DNA from: Struthio camelus
Taxonomy: Eukaryota > Chordata > Aves > Struthioniformes > Struthionidae
Assembly (NCBI RefSeq): GCF_040807025.1
Contig: NC_090954.1
Span: 12,109,501 to 12,173,500, forward strand
Reading direction: 5' to 3'
DNA length: 64,000 nt
The notes beneath the pieces were generated by a model that saw only the letters and a program-made list of their open reading frames with translations, did not search any database and was not told the origin of the DNA. Shown piece by piece: positions 44,824-58,100 of this stretch. Every line of letters starts with the position of its first letter. Position 1 is the first letter of the stretch. The position numbers and the translations under genes were made by a program.

Positions 44824-47800
44824 TAGGCAGGAGTTCCTGGCTGAAACATTAAAGATTTTTTTTCTTCTTTCTTCCTTTTTTTTTTTTCCTACTTAAAAGG
44901 CAAAGATGGTGAAATGATTGGACCTGGAGAAGTGTTTCCCAAAGCAATCTGACTTGAAGCTTTGCATTCGTTTTCTCTTCACAAAGAAATTGAATTCCTA
45001 CTGCTGTATGGAGAAATGCTGTCACCTCTGTAATACCAGGCAGCATGTGCTATTGTCGAAGGTGTGTGGGCAGCTGCAAATGGGAAAGGACTATGTCTTC
45101 CAGAAGAAAAGACATTTTGCACAAACAGAAATAAGTTCTCTAGAACAGAATATCTTTGAAGTCCTAAATCACGCATGTGGAACAAAATGCTTTAGTACAG
45201 GATGAACTGTGTTGAATTTGCACACACAAAAGACCTTTGAAAGAAAGAGGCCATTCAAAGCCCTTGATCAGATCAGCCTGCTTCACAGTAACCCTGACAC
45301 AAGGCATCTTGCAACCTGTCCTGCCTGCTCCCAACAAGAAGACTGAGAAACACTGGAAACGTATTTCAGGCTGCCCTTGCAATGATAAATGTGTCTCAGA
45401 ATAAATCGCAAGTACAGGGCACAGTCCTAATGCTCTTTCTCAAGTTCTGCCTTTTTGTCTTAGTTTTTATTGCTGATGCACTCAGCCACTGAATAATTTG
45501 TTTGTCCTTGTGACTGCTAGAAAACCACAGCGTGCTCCCCTGGGGACAACGCTCACAGAAGCTCACCACTCCAATAGGAATGCAGTGAAAGCAAACAAGT
45601 TTACCCTCAGGCCCTTATCCAAATTGCTTGCCTTAAGTATTACCCCTTCTGGCAAGAAACATACAGATCCCTTTTTGGGAAAAAGGAAAACACCACTGCT
45701 GCTGGTGACAGCACTTGCGTGGAGGTCTCAGAGCTCTTGATAGTGAGCTTTCTAGGTTTCTCTTTATAACATTACAAATAAATCTCAAGTAGCAGGCTGA
45801 AGAAGTCTTAGACTGTCCAGCAGGAGAGCTATCTTGACATTTTGGAAACTGAAAGCACAGACTGTACGGACAGATAACAATAGCAGCGAGCAAGTAGGTA
45901 AGAGGGAATGTGCACAAAAGGCACGAGTTCCTTATGCCCCTGCGAGAGAGAAAATTCTCTAGGTGCTGCATGGACTGCTGCAAGGGACAGTGGGAATGGC
46001 TTGAACAACGAGCACAGTCAGTGCCAGAGCAGGTTGGTGCTTACCTTCACATTGTATTTCATTTTGGGCTACATCTTTTTGTCCCGTGCAAATGAATTTT
46101 TTTTTTTCTAAGTTGTTTTGCAATGCCTGCTACGGGCAAAAGCTGCTCTTGTCACTGTCTATTTGCTAATTAAATGTTAAATTTTGTGTTAGCTCAGGCT
46201 AAAACAACAATACATTTTTTTCAGTCTGGAAAAAAAGTACATGGACATCTTCATATAATTGCAGTTCATTTCAGCACATCCTCATGAGAATCTCAAGATT
46301 TGACAGTCTGCTAGTTTGGAACTAGCTCACTGTAAAATAAACTGCTTCATAGAGACATTTTTTTATTAGGTATCTATCACTAACCTCATCTAATAATTCT
46401 TTGTGGGAGCAGCAATGAAGTGAGAAACAATGTTTCATAAACCCATCAGCACAGAGGCAGTTTTAGTGCCTTTGAAGCTGTAATAGCTTCCCCATCTAAG
46501 TCAGCCCTCAAATTTCCCTAATCAAATTAGGGAAACTTGCACAGACCTTTCAATCTTAACTGGAGCAGCACTACCCTCTAAAACAAGTCCACTATGTAGC
46601 CATCATTTCTGCTACCTACTATTTTAATTGAGTCATTTAGAGTTCTTGGGACAGAAATGCTATCTCTGAACGATCTGTACTGCTGAAGATATTCCTGTCC
46701 TTGGAAGAAGCCTTTTTACCTCCAGACAGGTATCATCAGACCATTTCAGTTTTCTGTACCTTAGGGGCCCAGGGAAACATTGCTGTGGTATCCTTTTCCC
46801 CAGACTCCCATTCTCTTTAACATTTTTCTAGGGTGGCCTACATCGAGCCCATGATGACACTGCTAAAATGCTTAAACGTGAGGTGCATTAGCACCTCACA
46901 GCTTTTGGCACGTCCCCCACAGGGGAAGTGTTCCCACGGTCAAGAACCACGGCACATAATCTTCCATTAGGCGCATTCCTTGCGGTTGTCTGTTGCTCCT
47001 TGGAGGAAGAGGCTTTCCACTTCCCTCACGCATGCAGGTTCTCACATATGCTATTGTCTGTATTCCCCCTCAGTTTATTTCACTGTTTTTTGGCCTGACT
47101 CCATGGAGTTAAGAAATAAGATGGATGGACCAGCAATTCCTTCCAAGGCAGAGATGCAGAGAAAGGAAAGGGCCAGTTTCACCCAGCCCTAAGCTGTGCA
47201 ATAGTCGTGTGGCGCTGAACTCTCCCAAACTGCAACAAAGGGCAGTTCAGACAAGATGCATTATGGCTCAGGTGGTTTTAACCTTTTATTCTCACGGCTG
47301 TATATCTCAGCAGTAAACACAAGTTGGCTATGAGAAAAGCCTTTTGCAGTACCTTAAATCTGTGGCTGGTGACAGACTCAGGGAGACCATCCTAGGCATG
47401 GAGTCTCCTGCCCCAGGGTCCTCTCTCAGAGCGGCTCCCCTGCAGGGCTCTGGTTGTGAGAGGGCAGCAAGGCTCGTGCTCCAGCAGGGACTGCAAGGGG
47501 TCACCATACGGGCATGACAGTGTGGCAGTGTTACACGAGGGGAACAAGAGCGTCTGCAAGGTTCAGCACCGTTCCACCCCAGCCTCTCTAAAGTACTTAC
47601 CCACGCGCTGTGGTGGATGATGCACCATCGTGTAAAGAAAGAGCATCACAGGCAGCAGTCCCTGCTCAGGAAATTGTTGTTTAACTTTTTAATTTGTTTA
47701 ATTTTTTAATACAAACTCCTAATCACTGATTTGGGTATGAAGAAAAAAAAACAATTAAATAAATGCTTTTGTAAAGATCTTTCCTCCTCCTTCCCCTGGC

Positions 47801-48023
47801 TCATCTTAGGCCAAACACCTATCTTCCCCCCTTCCTAGTCTCAACTTCCTTTGCTTTTGCCGCAGGTTACGCTCAGACTATCCCAATTCCTTGGGTGAGG
47901 CAACAGCAGCACGGGAGGTCAAGGCTGTGTGTGTAACGGCCTCTGCTTCCTACTAGGTTTCCTCCTTTCCTCTGTGCTTATTACTGTTCCTGCCCTGGCA
48001 TGGCTGCCAGCAGGCCACAGTCC

Positions 48024-48090
48024 CTCAGGGGTGTCCCCACCCTGGTGTGGGCCAGCCTTCTCAGGGACATCCCCACCCTGGTGTGGGTCC
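48024..48090 (+). repeat. 36-base period tandem duplication
   Basis: Two near-identical copies sharing TCCCCACCCTGGTGTGGG: 48024-48053 and 48060-48090. A third partial echo (AGTCCCTCAGG) appears at 48121. The copies open small frames on the + strand that are not genes. Confidence 0.85.
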
Positions 48091-50838
48091 CTGCCCCAGC
48101 ATGCATTGCTCATGGGCCAGAGTCCCTCAGGCCAGAAGCGCCTCCTTGTACAAACATGTCTTTAGCCACACGTCTCCTCCAGCGTCCCCTGTGCGTCTCC
48201 TTACGTATCTTCTCGTGTGCCTCCTCCCCTAGTGGCTGCTCTCTTTCTTAAATGTCTGAGCCAGGGCACTGCAGGCTCCTTTTGGGGAGCAATGGGGTGT
48301 TCCCAGTGATTTAACAGCTGGCTGGGGAAGCAGCTGTGACGGGCACATGGCAGTTCATGGCCTCGGCCAACACAGGCACCACTGCAGCCCCCAGCTACCT
48401 AAACTCGTCATGTATGCCCAACACAGCTCTCAGACATGAGCTAATTGGGCACTCATGCATGAGCACAGCAAAGCTTGCAATTGATGCCCAATGCAAAGGG
48501 CAGCAGGAAAGCACATTTCCCAAGGAGGGCAGAGGAGAGCGGCGCGTAACTCAGGAGGAAACCTATGCTGAGGAAACACCAGACAAGGGTAACTAAGCTT
48601 GTTCTTTAAGTAGCAGAGAAAAAGGAAGTCAGTCACTGGAGTAGAACAGGCAGGGACAGTCATATCTGCATACACAGCTTCAGAAAACACATTAAAAATT
48701 TATTTTAAATATATTATAAAAGGAAGTCCATTCAACTTTAAAAACACTAGGCATTCTATCAATGATTCCCGATTTATGAAAGCTACTACAGTAAAGTGCT
48801 AGAGTCCTTTACCACCCAGATATTATGTTGTTGGTCCTAATATGCACAGAAATAAATATACACCGGTTCAAAAGACACCATCCAGTTTTACAGATAAAAC
48901 GCATGCAGTACAAGGAACAGACAAACTTAGACCTTATCACCAAGATCCTGGAAAATGCATTTTAAAACTAACTCCATTCATCACCCTAGAGGCTAAAGCT
49001 ATTTGTTACTGTTCTCATAAGGGCTAAAATGTTTTAGTCTGTTAGCCTGATCAGTTTTTATCTTGTTTCCTTGTCCAATTTTCACATTTGCTTGCTTGCT
49101 AATTGGGACTTTTAGAACTATTAGGACTAGTTAGAACTTTTTTTCCTAGAGTTGAACTACTAGTTTGGAGACCACAAAGATCCAGTGGCTTTAAATAAAG
49201 CCTCCAAATCCCTCACATCTGCTGGAACCATTGAAGCCTTCTGGGTAATACAGAAGCATCAAGAAAGCTCAGAATAAAGTGAATAAGGGACCATACTCAG
49301 CTAGCAGAGGCAGAGCCAAAAACCAGACATAGGATTTTTATTAGGATTTCCATAATCTGTCATTGTCTAGTTTTATACACAGATCTCCAAGTTAAAGCAT
49401 GACACTAAGAATAAACAATCAGAGCTGGAGGTCAGTTAGTTTCAGTTACACTTTAAATTTATATTGTGGATAAGGCAAATCTGACTGGCTAATGAGGAAT
49501 GTGAAATGAATTCAATGGACATGTCAGTGATGAATGCTGCTGCAAATTTCAGGTGTCAGCTTTCCCATTCTCCACCCATTGAATCTCTCCCCTCCATTCC
49601 AACCAGGTGAAGAACTGCAGCTTGTCTTAAGATATGGACACAGCACTCACTAGGTCTGCAAATAAAACACTTCAAGGTAAATAGTACATAGGCCGGGAAA
49701 TTGCAGCAGACTTGCCTTGCTTAGGGTCAAACAACAGGTCACTGGGAACTGGGAGCAGGTCTCAGTACTCCTGTCTCCCAGTCGGCTCCCCTTTTACTAT
49801 ATCCCGTGAAAGGCCTTTTAACGCTACCCCCCCAGACACCCCACAGACACCGAGATTAACCTAAAACTATTCACCATGTTAACAACAACAGCTTGCTACC
49901 AGTTTAAACAGCTTCCCATGCTGAATAATTCTGTTAGAATGGGAGCCACACCTGGATTTCTGCTTGTCAGATAGTGACTGGTTTAGCACCATCACGCTCC
50001 TTTGTTGTGAGTGGTTAGAAACATAGAAGGGGAATACCGACATGAAATGCAGCACCCAGAGTGGATGCAGATGCAACCTGAATCCCACGTGCTAGCAAAG
50101 CCAGCCTATATTAGGCTTCTCTGTCTATATATTGAAAGATGATTTGAAATGAAAGCTTCTCCCTTTTTACACAGCAGTTACGTGATTGTCCCATATGACT
50201 TTTAGGGGGTAGGAGAAAGAGCTAAGTGGGGTAAGCCTGCATAGCTACTATGAGGATTCTAGAATAGCTACAAGAGCACCCTGTTCTTGCAGTACTACTT
50301 GCTGGTGGTGCCTATTTGACTTTCAATATATTGATGTCTCAACACAGCAGCTTCCTGCTAGGGGAGCAGGAAAGTTTGCTGACTGAGACTTTCCTGGAAA
50401 GGAACTAGCCTTATGCATAGAAATTGCTTTCTTGCTACTTCTGTATTAGAGACTAAATCACACCTTTTAAGTGTTTCCCAGTTATGCAAGGCATTGACTT
50501 TCTGAAAGACACTTCTACTACAGATTTGATATGCCTTTGGGAATACTTCTGATTTGGATACTTAGAACAAAATGCAGAATCTTGGATGTAGGTGAAATGC
50601 ATGAGCCTTCACCATGAAGTGAAACATCTAAAAGCCAACCAAGACATCCTCTGGTATAGCTTTAGTGGATATACTGTACCAAACCAAGATAAAGCTACCA
50701 TAATTTCCAAGTCTTCCTATTAAGAGTGACAAAAAAGCCCAGTCATTACCGATATCAGTTTAACAGAGAAACCCAGGAGCTTCTGAAGTACTGTCTTTCA
50801 AAATTTTGCACTGAAGGTTGAACATTTAAAAAAAAAAT

Positions 50839-50874
50839 ACACACACACACACGCACGCACGCACACACACACAC
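50839..50874 (+). repeat. CA dinucleotide microsatellite
   Basis: AC repeats interrupted by three GCAC units, preceded by a run of A. It is a probable polymorphic marker. Confidence 0.95.
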
Positions 50875-51349
50875 TGCACAAGTCAAGCTCTCTCATAACA
50901 CCCTTATCCCCCTAATCCCCTCCCCTCTTCTCTCTTGTCCAGCAAGGCACTAGGAAATGGTTCAAGTTTAGGCATTTGCTGTACATTTACATGTAAAAAG
51001 GCACATCTTTATTTTAATGATGCTGTATTCCCCTTTCAGTAAGGCTCATATGTTCTTCTGCTATGGTATGGAAAAGAAAGTTAATTCCCAGGCATGGAAG
51101 AAAAGACATCTTGCACACGTAAGAGCACAAAACCTGTTACTCTGTTTCTTGGCCTTAGAGATTAGCACCCATGTAAATCAACAAGAGCTTCAAGAGCAAA
51201 TCAAAGTATCATTACTGGACATAACATATCCAGGAATGCCCCTGTTGTCTGGGATTCTGATATTAAGAAGTAGCAGACTTTATGCAGCCATGGATAGAGG
51301 GGTTGCTTGAATACTTTGGGGGAAAAAAAAAAAAAAGAAAAGCATTTAT

Positions 51350-51600
51350 TTTGCATTAGATAATCACTGGTATTTAATCTCCACTCTTGACGTGCATGCA
51401 GATGTGAAGATTTGCTTATATATTCATGCTTTAGCAATTTTGCTTACAAATAACCAAAAGTAATTGGAATAATTAACCAGATTGCCCAGCAAAGGCTCAA
51501 TTAAAGATGCAGACGATGAAATATAGCTTCTATTTCTCCATCAGTGGATGGCTGGCTATATTAAGTCTTCTCATTAGTCAGCAAAGCCTCTAGGGTATTG
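51350..51600. promoter_or_regulatory. Candidate conserved noncoding element
   Basis: An AT-rich unique block with GGTATTTAATCTCC, TGCATGCAGATG, TATATTCATGC, AAGTAATTGGAATAATTAACC and CAATTAAAGATG. It is rich in homeodomain cores and is noncoding. Composition alone supports the call. Confidence 0.22.
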
Positions 51601-53336
51601 AAAAGTATAATTGATGTAAATAAATTAATAGCTCAAAGCCCAGTGAGCCAGTCAGAACGGCACTGAATTTGTGGGGCACTTACTACACTCAGATCCCAAA
51701 GTTTGGGAAAACAGATCTGATCAACCGTACTGAGAAGAATACAGTGGGACCACTCACACCAAAGCTCCAGTTTCCACGTACTGGCGGATCAGTTGTCAAA
51801 CAGGAACTGCCTCAGTATTACCTAATCTTCTGGTGCATGCTGCTAAGAGCTGTCCTTTCTCACCAAATTGACATTACTAAGAGGTAAAAGATCTGCTCAT
51901 TATTGTAGTTCTCTCTGAAGCAAGCATCCAGCAAGCCAAGCAGCTAGGACTCCAAAGCCCTGTTCCCAAGGTGAGCCCAAGTACAAAGCATGCCATGCAT
52001 TTTAGCAACAGAAGCTAATCCTCTCATTAGAAAACTAAGACAGCCAATGTTGCAAGCTGCAAGCAGAATGACCTGCAGTCCATTTATATACCATTTACTG
52101 ACTGTGTTCCAATTATAATAAACTGGCACTGTCCATGGACAAACAGCTTCTTATTCCATAGGTGTTAAAACATACGTAAAGACATCTAGTCAGGCCATTT
52201 AGCAATCCACAGTCAGCACTACTAGACTAATGAGAGCATGAATAACTTAAGAAAAGCAACAGCCAGGCACAAAGCAAGGGAAACCGGTGTTCTCTCCCAC
52301 AGGAATGAAAAGGGCTCCTAATGACAGACATGTTGTAATTACAGAGAACTTAAGATGTCAACTCCATTTGACACTGGCCTCACTTGCACAGAAATGCTGC
52401 TGCAAAACTGTCACAAAGAACACCTAGTCAAGAGACTTTTTCCTTTCTTCACTCCCAAGATGTGAGACCGCAATATATTTGCCAAACCTCAGTCTAGCTG
52501 CTATGCAGTGCCTGTGTTTCCCTTGCTCTGTGACTGCATGTGCCAGGTGAGTTGGCAGTACAGGTCAGAGATGGGCTCAGCTCAAGGCAGCAAGAGGCAG
52601 AAGTGATTTTAAGCCTAACTGGCAATCAATGCATCAGACTTGACAGCTCAAGAGGCAGCTGGTTCTGTCCTGTTCTGCTCCTAGGTTCCAAACACAGAAC
52701 CGCTCAGCCTTAAGGGGGTCTGAAACATGGACAATAATCCTACAACTGGCAACATAAGAAAGGGCTTATTTCTGGACTCTACATAGCAGGGAGAATGCCT
52801 GCTTGTTTCTTGACCCTAGGCAAAAACCTCCTTGACTTCACAGGGGAGAAAGATATCCCAAAGCAGAGCTTTCATGCCCCTCCAAGGAAGGGAAGTCCAT
52901 TAACCATGTTGTATCAGAGTCCCAGAGAGCTATCTTGCTCTTCCCAAGAGCGTTTCAGGCTTTCATTTCCACTGCACGCTGCCTCCTCCTGCAGCATTCT
53001 TTGCATGGGCAGCTGGACAAAGTGCAGCCAGGCAGTTGTTGGAAAAGGGCTAATTTTATCGATTTATGCAGCATCTTTGCAAAAGGCTAACTGCATGATG
53101 ATTCACAGTTTTTACTAGAAAATATCACACCTATTTTCAGTACAAGACTTAAGTCTGATAAACTATTAAGTCTATTTTTGTAACAATTCATTTTAAAAAA
53201 CTTTTTTTTCTTAATATGCACTCACTTCAGATGGACTTGAAGTCAATGGTCTCCTACTCATCTCTCAGTATCAGTACTTTTTTCCAGCTTCTGGGATGAG
53301 ACAATTCTCATTCAGTATCTGACAGATCCTGCAGCC

Positions 53337-53392
53337 AAACCAGAAGGGTAAATGCCTTGCAGTGAAACCAGAAGGGTAAATGCCTTGCAGTG
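53337..53392 (+). repeat. Perfect 28-base tandem duplication
   Basis: AAACCAGAAGGGTAAATGCC plus TTGCAGTG occurs twice back to back (53337-53364 and 53365-53392), about 30 bases before the start of the CR1 copy. It is a recent local duplication, since the copies are identical. Confidence 0.95.
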
Positions 53393-53419
53393 CTGACTGA
53401 CTACACAATGGACAGAGTA

Positions 53420-53837
53420 CTAAGATGATTAAGGGACTGGGCCATCTCTCCTATGAGGAAAGGCTGAGAGAGCTGCATCTGTTCAGCGTGGAGAAGAGAA
53501 GACTGAGTATAAGTATCTGAAGGGAAGGTGTCAGGAGGATGGGGCCAGACTCTTCTCAGTGGTGCCCAGTGACAGGACGAGAGGCAACGGGCACAAACTG
53601 AACCACAGGAAGTTCCATCAGAGGAAAACATGAGGAAAAACTTCTTTCTGTGAGGGTGACAGAGCACTGGAGCAGGTTGCCCAGAGAGGTTGTGGAGTCT
53701 CCATCCTTAGAGATGTTCAAAAGACATCTGGATAGGATGCTGGGCAACGTGCTCTAAGCGACCCTGCTTGAGCAGGGGGGTTGGACTAGATGATTTCCAG
53801 AGGTCCCTTCCGACCTCAACCATTCTGTGATTCTGTG
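53420..53837 (+). mobile_element. CR1-type LINE, 5'-truncated 3' end
   Basis: Unmistakable CR1 3' terminal sequence, with the landmarks in order: CTCTCCTATGAGGAAAGGCT, TATAAGTATCTGAAGGGAAG, GTGACAGAGCACTGGAGCAG, GGTTGCCCAGAGAGGTTGTG, TTGAGCAGGGGGGTTGGACT and the terminal ATTCTGTGATTCTGTG. The copy is severely 5'-truncated, has a small internal deletion near 53506 relative to the family pattern I recall, and encodes nothing functional. CR1 copies normally lack target-site duplications, and none is obvious here. It marks the genome as avian or other sauropsid. It lies in the same orientation as HAND1 and opposite to GALNT10. Confidence 0.95.
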
Positions 53838-55015
53838 GTACCAATGAAACTGGCCCACCAATTCCATATCTCAGCTTAAGTAAACAGATTTCCAATCACA
53901 CTAAACTGTACATGCTGTGGACACTGGGAAAGAAGCAAAGATTAATAGCACATTCCCTCAAGCCTAGCAACACCATTGACCACAGAACTCATGCCTGGAA
54001 TAAACTACAGACTGATGAACAAACAGATAAAGACCAATGGCTAATCTCAGCCCAGACTTATTGAGCCTGAATTAGTCTGCTCACACCAATTGCAAATTGA
54101 ATTAGCCTTTACATCTCTAAAGGAAATCTGGAGATTGGCTTTATATAGTTTTAACTCTGAGAAACCCTAAAGGTGTCCATGCTAAGATGCTGCTGAATGA
54201 GAGGCAAATTTGGAACCTGATACCCAAAAGCTCTTAGTGAACCTTTAAGCACTGCCTTCGCTAATAGCCCTCTGAATTTTTCACCTTGATGATTCAACAG
54301 TGAGCAACAAACTGACTGCAAAGTGAATGGACCAGAAACCCAGATTCTTCATTGCTCATAACTACAGTGGTATCTCCAACAGTTGGCCGCACATCCTTTA
54401 GAGTGCATTCCTTTATCAGAGCTATCATTTGGAACTTAATAACACTAGATCTGTTTAAAATGTTGTTTGGTTTAGGACAAAAAAAATTACTAATTTCATT
54501 TTACATTCTGATGTCCTTTTTTTTTTTTTTTTCTTTTTTTAATATATCCATGACATTGAAGGACTGGAATCTTGATTTTACTTAGATGGACTTCGGAAAG
54601 TAAAGCACCTGTGTGTGAATGCTTCAGCAGGTGGTAAAGCAACTACAAGAAGTACTGTACTTCAAGGGTCCTTGAGAACAGAATCATTTACAACAGACCC
54701 AGATTGGGAAGTAAAACAGTAACAAAAAAAAAAAAGTCTGAATCACATTCAGGCTCCTCTAAACAGAGTTTCTGTTCCAGTCTCAACACAGAAGTGGCTC
54801 TGGAAAAGCCTTTTGAATTCCACCATCCCCAGAGGAGAAGGATGCAGCATCTTCACAATAAAGACTGGCCTGCTAGTTAACACCTTCTCCTGAGATTCTC
54901 CCTTTTACCTTCATTAACTGTTTTAAAAAAAATTATTCTTAAAAAAATTTTTGTAATCCTCCCCAGTAAAAACTATAATTTTTTTTAATATATTTATATA
55001 TATATTCCCAGTCTT

Positions 55016-55183
55016 TTAAAGATCAAGATTTCTGTTAAATGTTTCCAAGACAGTTGAGTTTGTGTGTTCAAATATCCACTGCTGTGTTGGAGATGAAGGA
55101 TTGCAGCTATTCATAAAGATCTTTCGGTCACTCTCACTGCAGTCCATACAGCTGCTGCTTACTGGATGGTAGAGGGTCTTGTC
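55016..55183 (-). CDS. GALNT10: GALNT10 terminal exon encoding lectin gamma repeat
   Basis: 55 codons plus [23 protein letters not shown] to [12 protein letters not shown]. The gamma repeat has CMDC and QQW. The acceptor is CTTCTGCAG. Confidence 0.94.
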   Translation of the reverse strand, partial: DKTLYHPVSSSCMDCSESDRKIFMNSCNPSSPTQQWIFEHTNSTVLETFNRNLDL

Positions 55184-58100
55184 CTGCAGAAGAGAAGTTT
55201 GAAGTGAAGTTGCCAACTGGAGAAGCACAGGCATTTTAAAACCAACAGAAAGAAGCCAAAATGCCACAACAAGCCATTTTTATCACCTTCCACGTAACTG
55301 AAGAACTTGCTCCACACTTAACTGTCTGGCGCGTGTCATGCTACTACCTTCTCTCCCCAGCCCGCCCCCTTCCCCCTACCCTCCACCCTAGCAACAGTAT
55401 CCAGCCCAATCCTCATATTTGACCTGGGAAGCTCAAAAGCTGTTTCTAAAGCTGGATTCTCCAGCCTAGAGGCTCATTCTGCTGAGGGCACTCCATGGCA
55501 CTGTGCATACAGATTGCAAGAACTAGGACAGAGCATTTATCAAAAACTTACTCACTAGTTTAGCACATAAGCATTGCTTAGAAGGATCAATGACGCCTTA
55601 TTTAACTTTGGCATAATCTTCTGGTGTTCAAAAGAAAACAATAAACATAGCACATCTGCATGCAAAAAGGTTTTGTGAGGGTGCTGCACCACCTCACTGC
55701 CACTTGTGGACTGGACTGCAAGGAGAGCGTCCTTTTACTTAGCAAGCCCTGGAGGAACAGGGCTCAGCATTTCTAACTGGAGGAACAGGGGAGCTGCCTC
55801 TTTCTAATAAAGGTTAATTGAGGACACACTGACAACAAACTGCCCACAAATACTCTTACTAAAGCCACATGAAAGAAGAATAAAACGTGTGGCGTCATTT
55901 TAAGGAAACCCAGGTGCCTACGGACAATTTGACACTTTAATACACACACACACACTCACTTTTCTGTATCTCCAGAGCTGGTTCCCCTTCATTCCATGAC
56001 AGTCATAGAGGGTCACAGGGCTGCTGTGGGAAATGGCATCAAAACAAAACTTCTTGGTATGCTGAGGATCCCCAGGACGGATGTCTTCTCTCCAGCTGAA
56101 GGTGAATATCTGCCAGGATAAACAGGTACAGCAGGTACAGGGAACGGTGCTTCCACCAGCAGACTGACATTCCCTCCTTTGCCCACAGGGTGGGGATCGC
56201 TTCAGGGAAAGGACAAAACTTCCAGAGAAAAACTAATTCCACCTCTGGGGACAGGGACTGCTGACCAGGACTGACTGTATCAGCTACCCCACAGACTGCC
56301 ACCCAGCATGCTAAATGAGGCTGTGCTGCTGCAAACAGCCACGCAAGTTAGCTTGGGTACTAACGGCAGCCTTGGGCGTCTCCGCAATGCAGACACACCT
56401 CACGGGTTAAGCGAGCAGCTGACCAATTACAGTGTTTCCCAGCTAGCAAAAAAGGGCGAGAGCTACAAGAGCTCTGAGTTATACTGTCAGTAAACACCCT
56501 ATTCTGCACAAGCAGCCTGCAGTCACCTTGCGAGGAGTGTGTCCCTATGTCTTCTCGGACAAGAAACCAGGGGGCCCACAGCTCCCCACCCCACTCCACA
56601 GGAGTACGAGACAAGCAAACACGAGCGAAATGCTTCCTGGCGCTCTCTTCTACTGACCCTGCAATGATCTCTCACATTTTCTGATCCCTTTCTTTGTTGC
56701 AGTGAACTGAAAGGGAGGGAGTTATTGCAGAAAAGAAAAAGGGTGTTAGCTCTAGTAACTAGGCATAACCTATCAACACCTAGCAGAGTCTTGGCCTTGG
56801 TGTAAGCTGCCAGATACCAGCAGATGAGGCCTGGAATCCCCTAGGCCACAGTGTTGGAAGCTGGGAGGTCAGTGGAAGTAACACCACACGCGTGCTCTGC
56901 TCCTAGTACTCTTCGCTTGGCATCTGCTTTTGGCCACTGCCTGAGGCAGGTCTAGCTCCATCTTCAGTCCAGTGATCATGGCTTGGCTTATATGTTTTAA
57001 GCACTGTAGCACTAAATCCCAGAAGAGACAAACTTGTTTAAATGCACGTGCTGATGTTTTGCTTTCCACTTTGACAAGAACAGCATCTCTAGCAGGGTGC
57101 AAGTTTCCTCCCACGACCAGCACTAGCCAGTGCAGCGCTGTAGGGCTACCAGCCAGCACACCTCCCTCCCTCTCATTCCCTGAGGGGCAGGGGCTGCTCT
57201 GGGGGCTCCTTTCGGAGCCAGGTGGGGGAAAAGATCTCTCTTTACAAAGATCTCCTGGGGCAGTAAAAAAAGATCAGCAAAGAGCAAGGAACTAATATTT
57301 GAAGCAACACGGCCAAAAACTTTTGCAAGAAGCAGCTGCTTTGTTTCTGTCCCTTTCCTCTCTTGCAAGAGAAATTACCACAACCATTTAGGCTCAGGCT
57401 ACACAAAAATCCAGAGCACATTCTCTTCCTAAATGTAAGCCAACACTAATTGTGCCTGAGTAAATTAGTTTTCATTTCTAGTTTTCATGCATCAAAATTG
57501 ATAATGCAACAACCCTTTATGTCCTACTACTGAAGCCATTCCCCTGAAGAGTTATGTGTGGCTTCGTAATAGAGGCATTGTTTTCTCCATCTTTTCTCAG
57601 CTCAGCTGCTCTAGTTTAGACAAACTAATGTTTCCCTCCCTTCTGTTATAATAAAGCTGTCATTTCTGGCACCTTATATGTCAAGGGGGTGAATCTATAG
57701 CCTGACCGGCTTCGTCTCTCTCCAGCAATGGTTGGGTGTTTATAATGCATTTGCCTCCTGTCAGAAGGATGATAGTAAGTGGTTATTGAATGCACCTGCA
57801 GGTTCATTAATATGCATGATGCTCCTCTATCACTTCTTTCAGTGCAACCTTTGAAGTTAAAATTCACTTTGTTACATATTACTGCTGCCTTGTTACTGGT
57901 TTCTTTTATTATTTTGGCATATTGTTTTCTTGTGTTTTCCTTTGTTCATTCGGAGAACTTCAAAGCATGGGGGAAAAGCTCTGCACACAGTCTGCCAGGT
58001 TCCAGACCCTGCCACAAGCACAAGCCACATCCTGCTACAGAGTCAATCAAGTATAATTAGTATATGGGCTTTGGGGTGCCCAGCACCCCCTGTTCATCTG

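Larger units (their letters stand above)
44251..48690. other. SAP30L-GALNT10 intergenic DNA
   Basis: The CpG island fades by about 44600. An uninterrupted A run lies at 44722-44740, then AT-rich unique DNA. No gene was recognised. A transcript divergent from SAP30L on the + strand could start in the island, as in other vertebrates, but no exon can be supported. Confidence 0.4.
48691..55015 (-). other. GALNT10: GALNT10 3'UTR and downstream flank (limits unresolved)
   Basis: Follows the GALNT10 stop on the - strand, and the first 120 bases are AU-rich. Candidate poly(A) signals on this strand are ATTAAA at 54984-54989 and 54538-54543 and AATAAA at 51345-51350, 51008-51013 and near 48699. Which is used cannot be told from sequence. 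The stretch contains the CR1 copy, a CA repeat and one AT-rich island, described separately. Confidence 0.35.
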
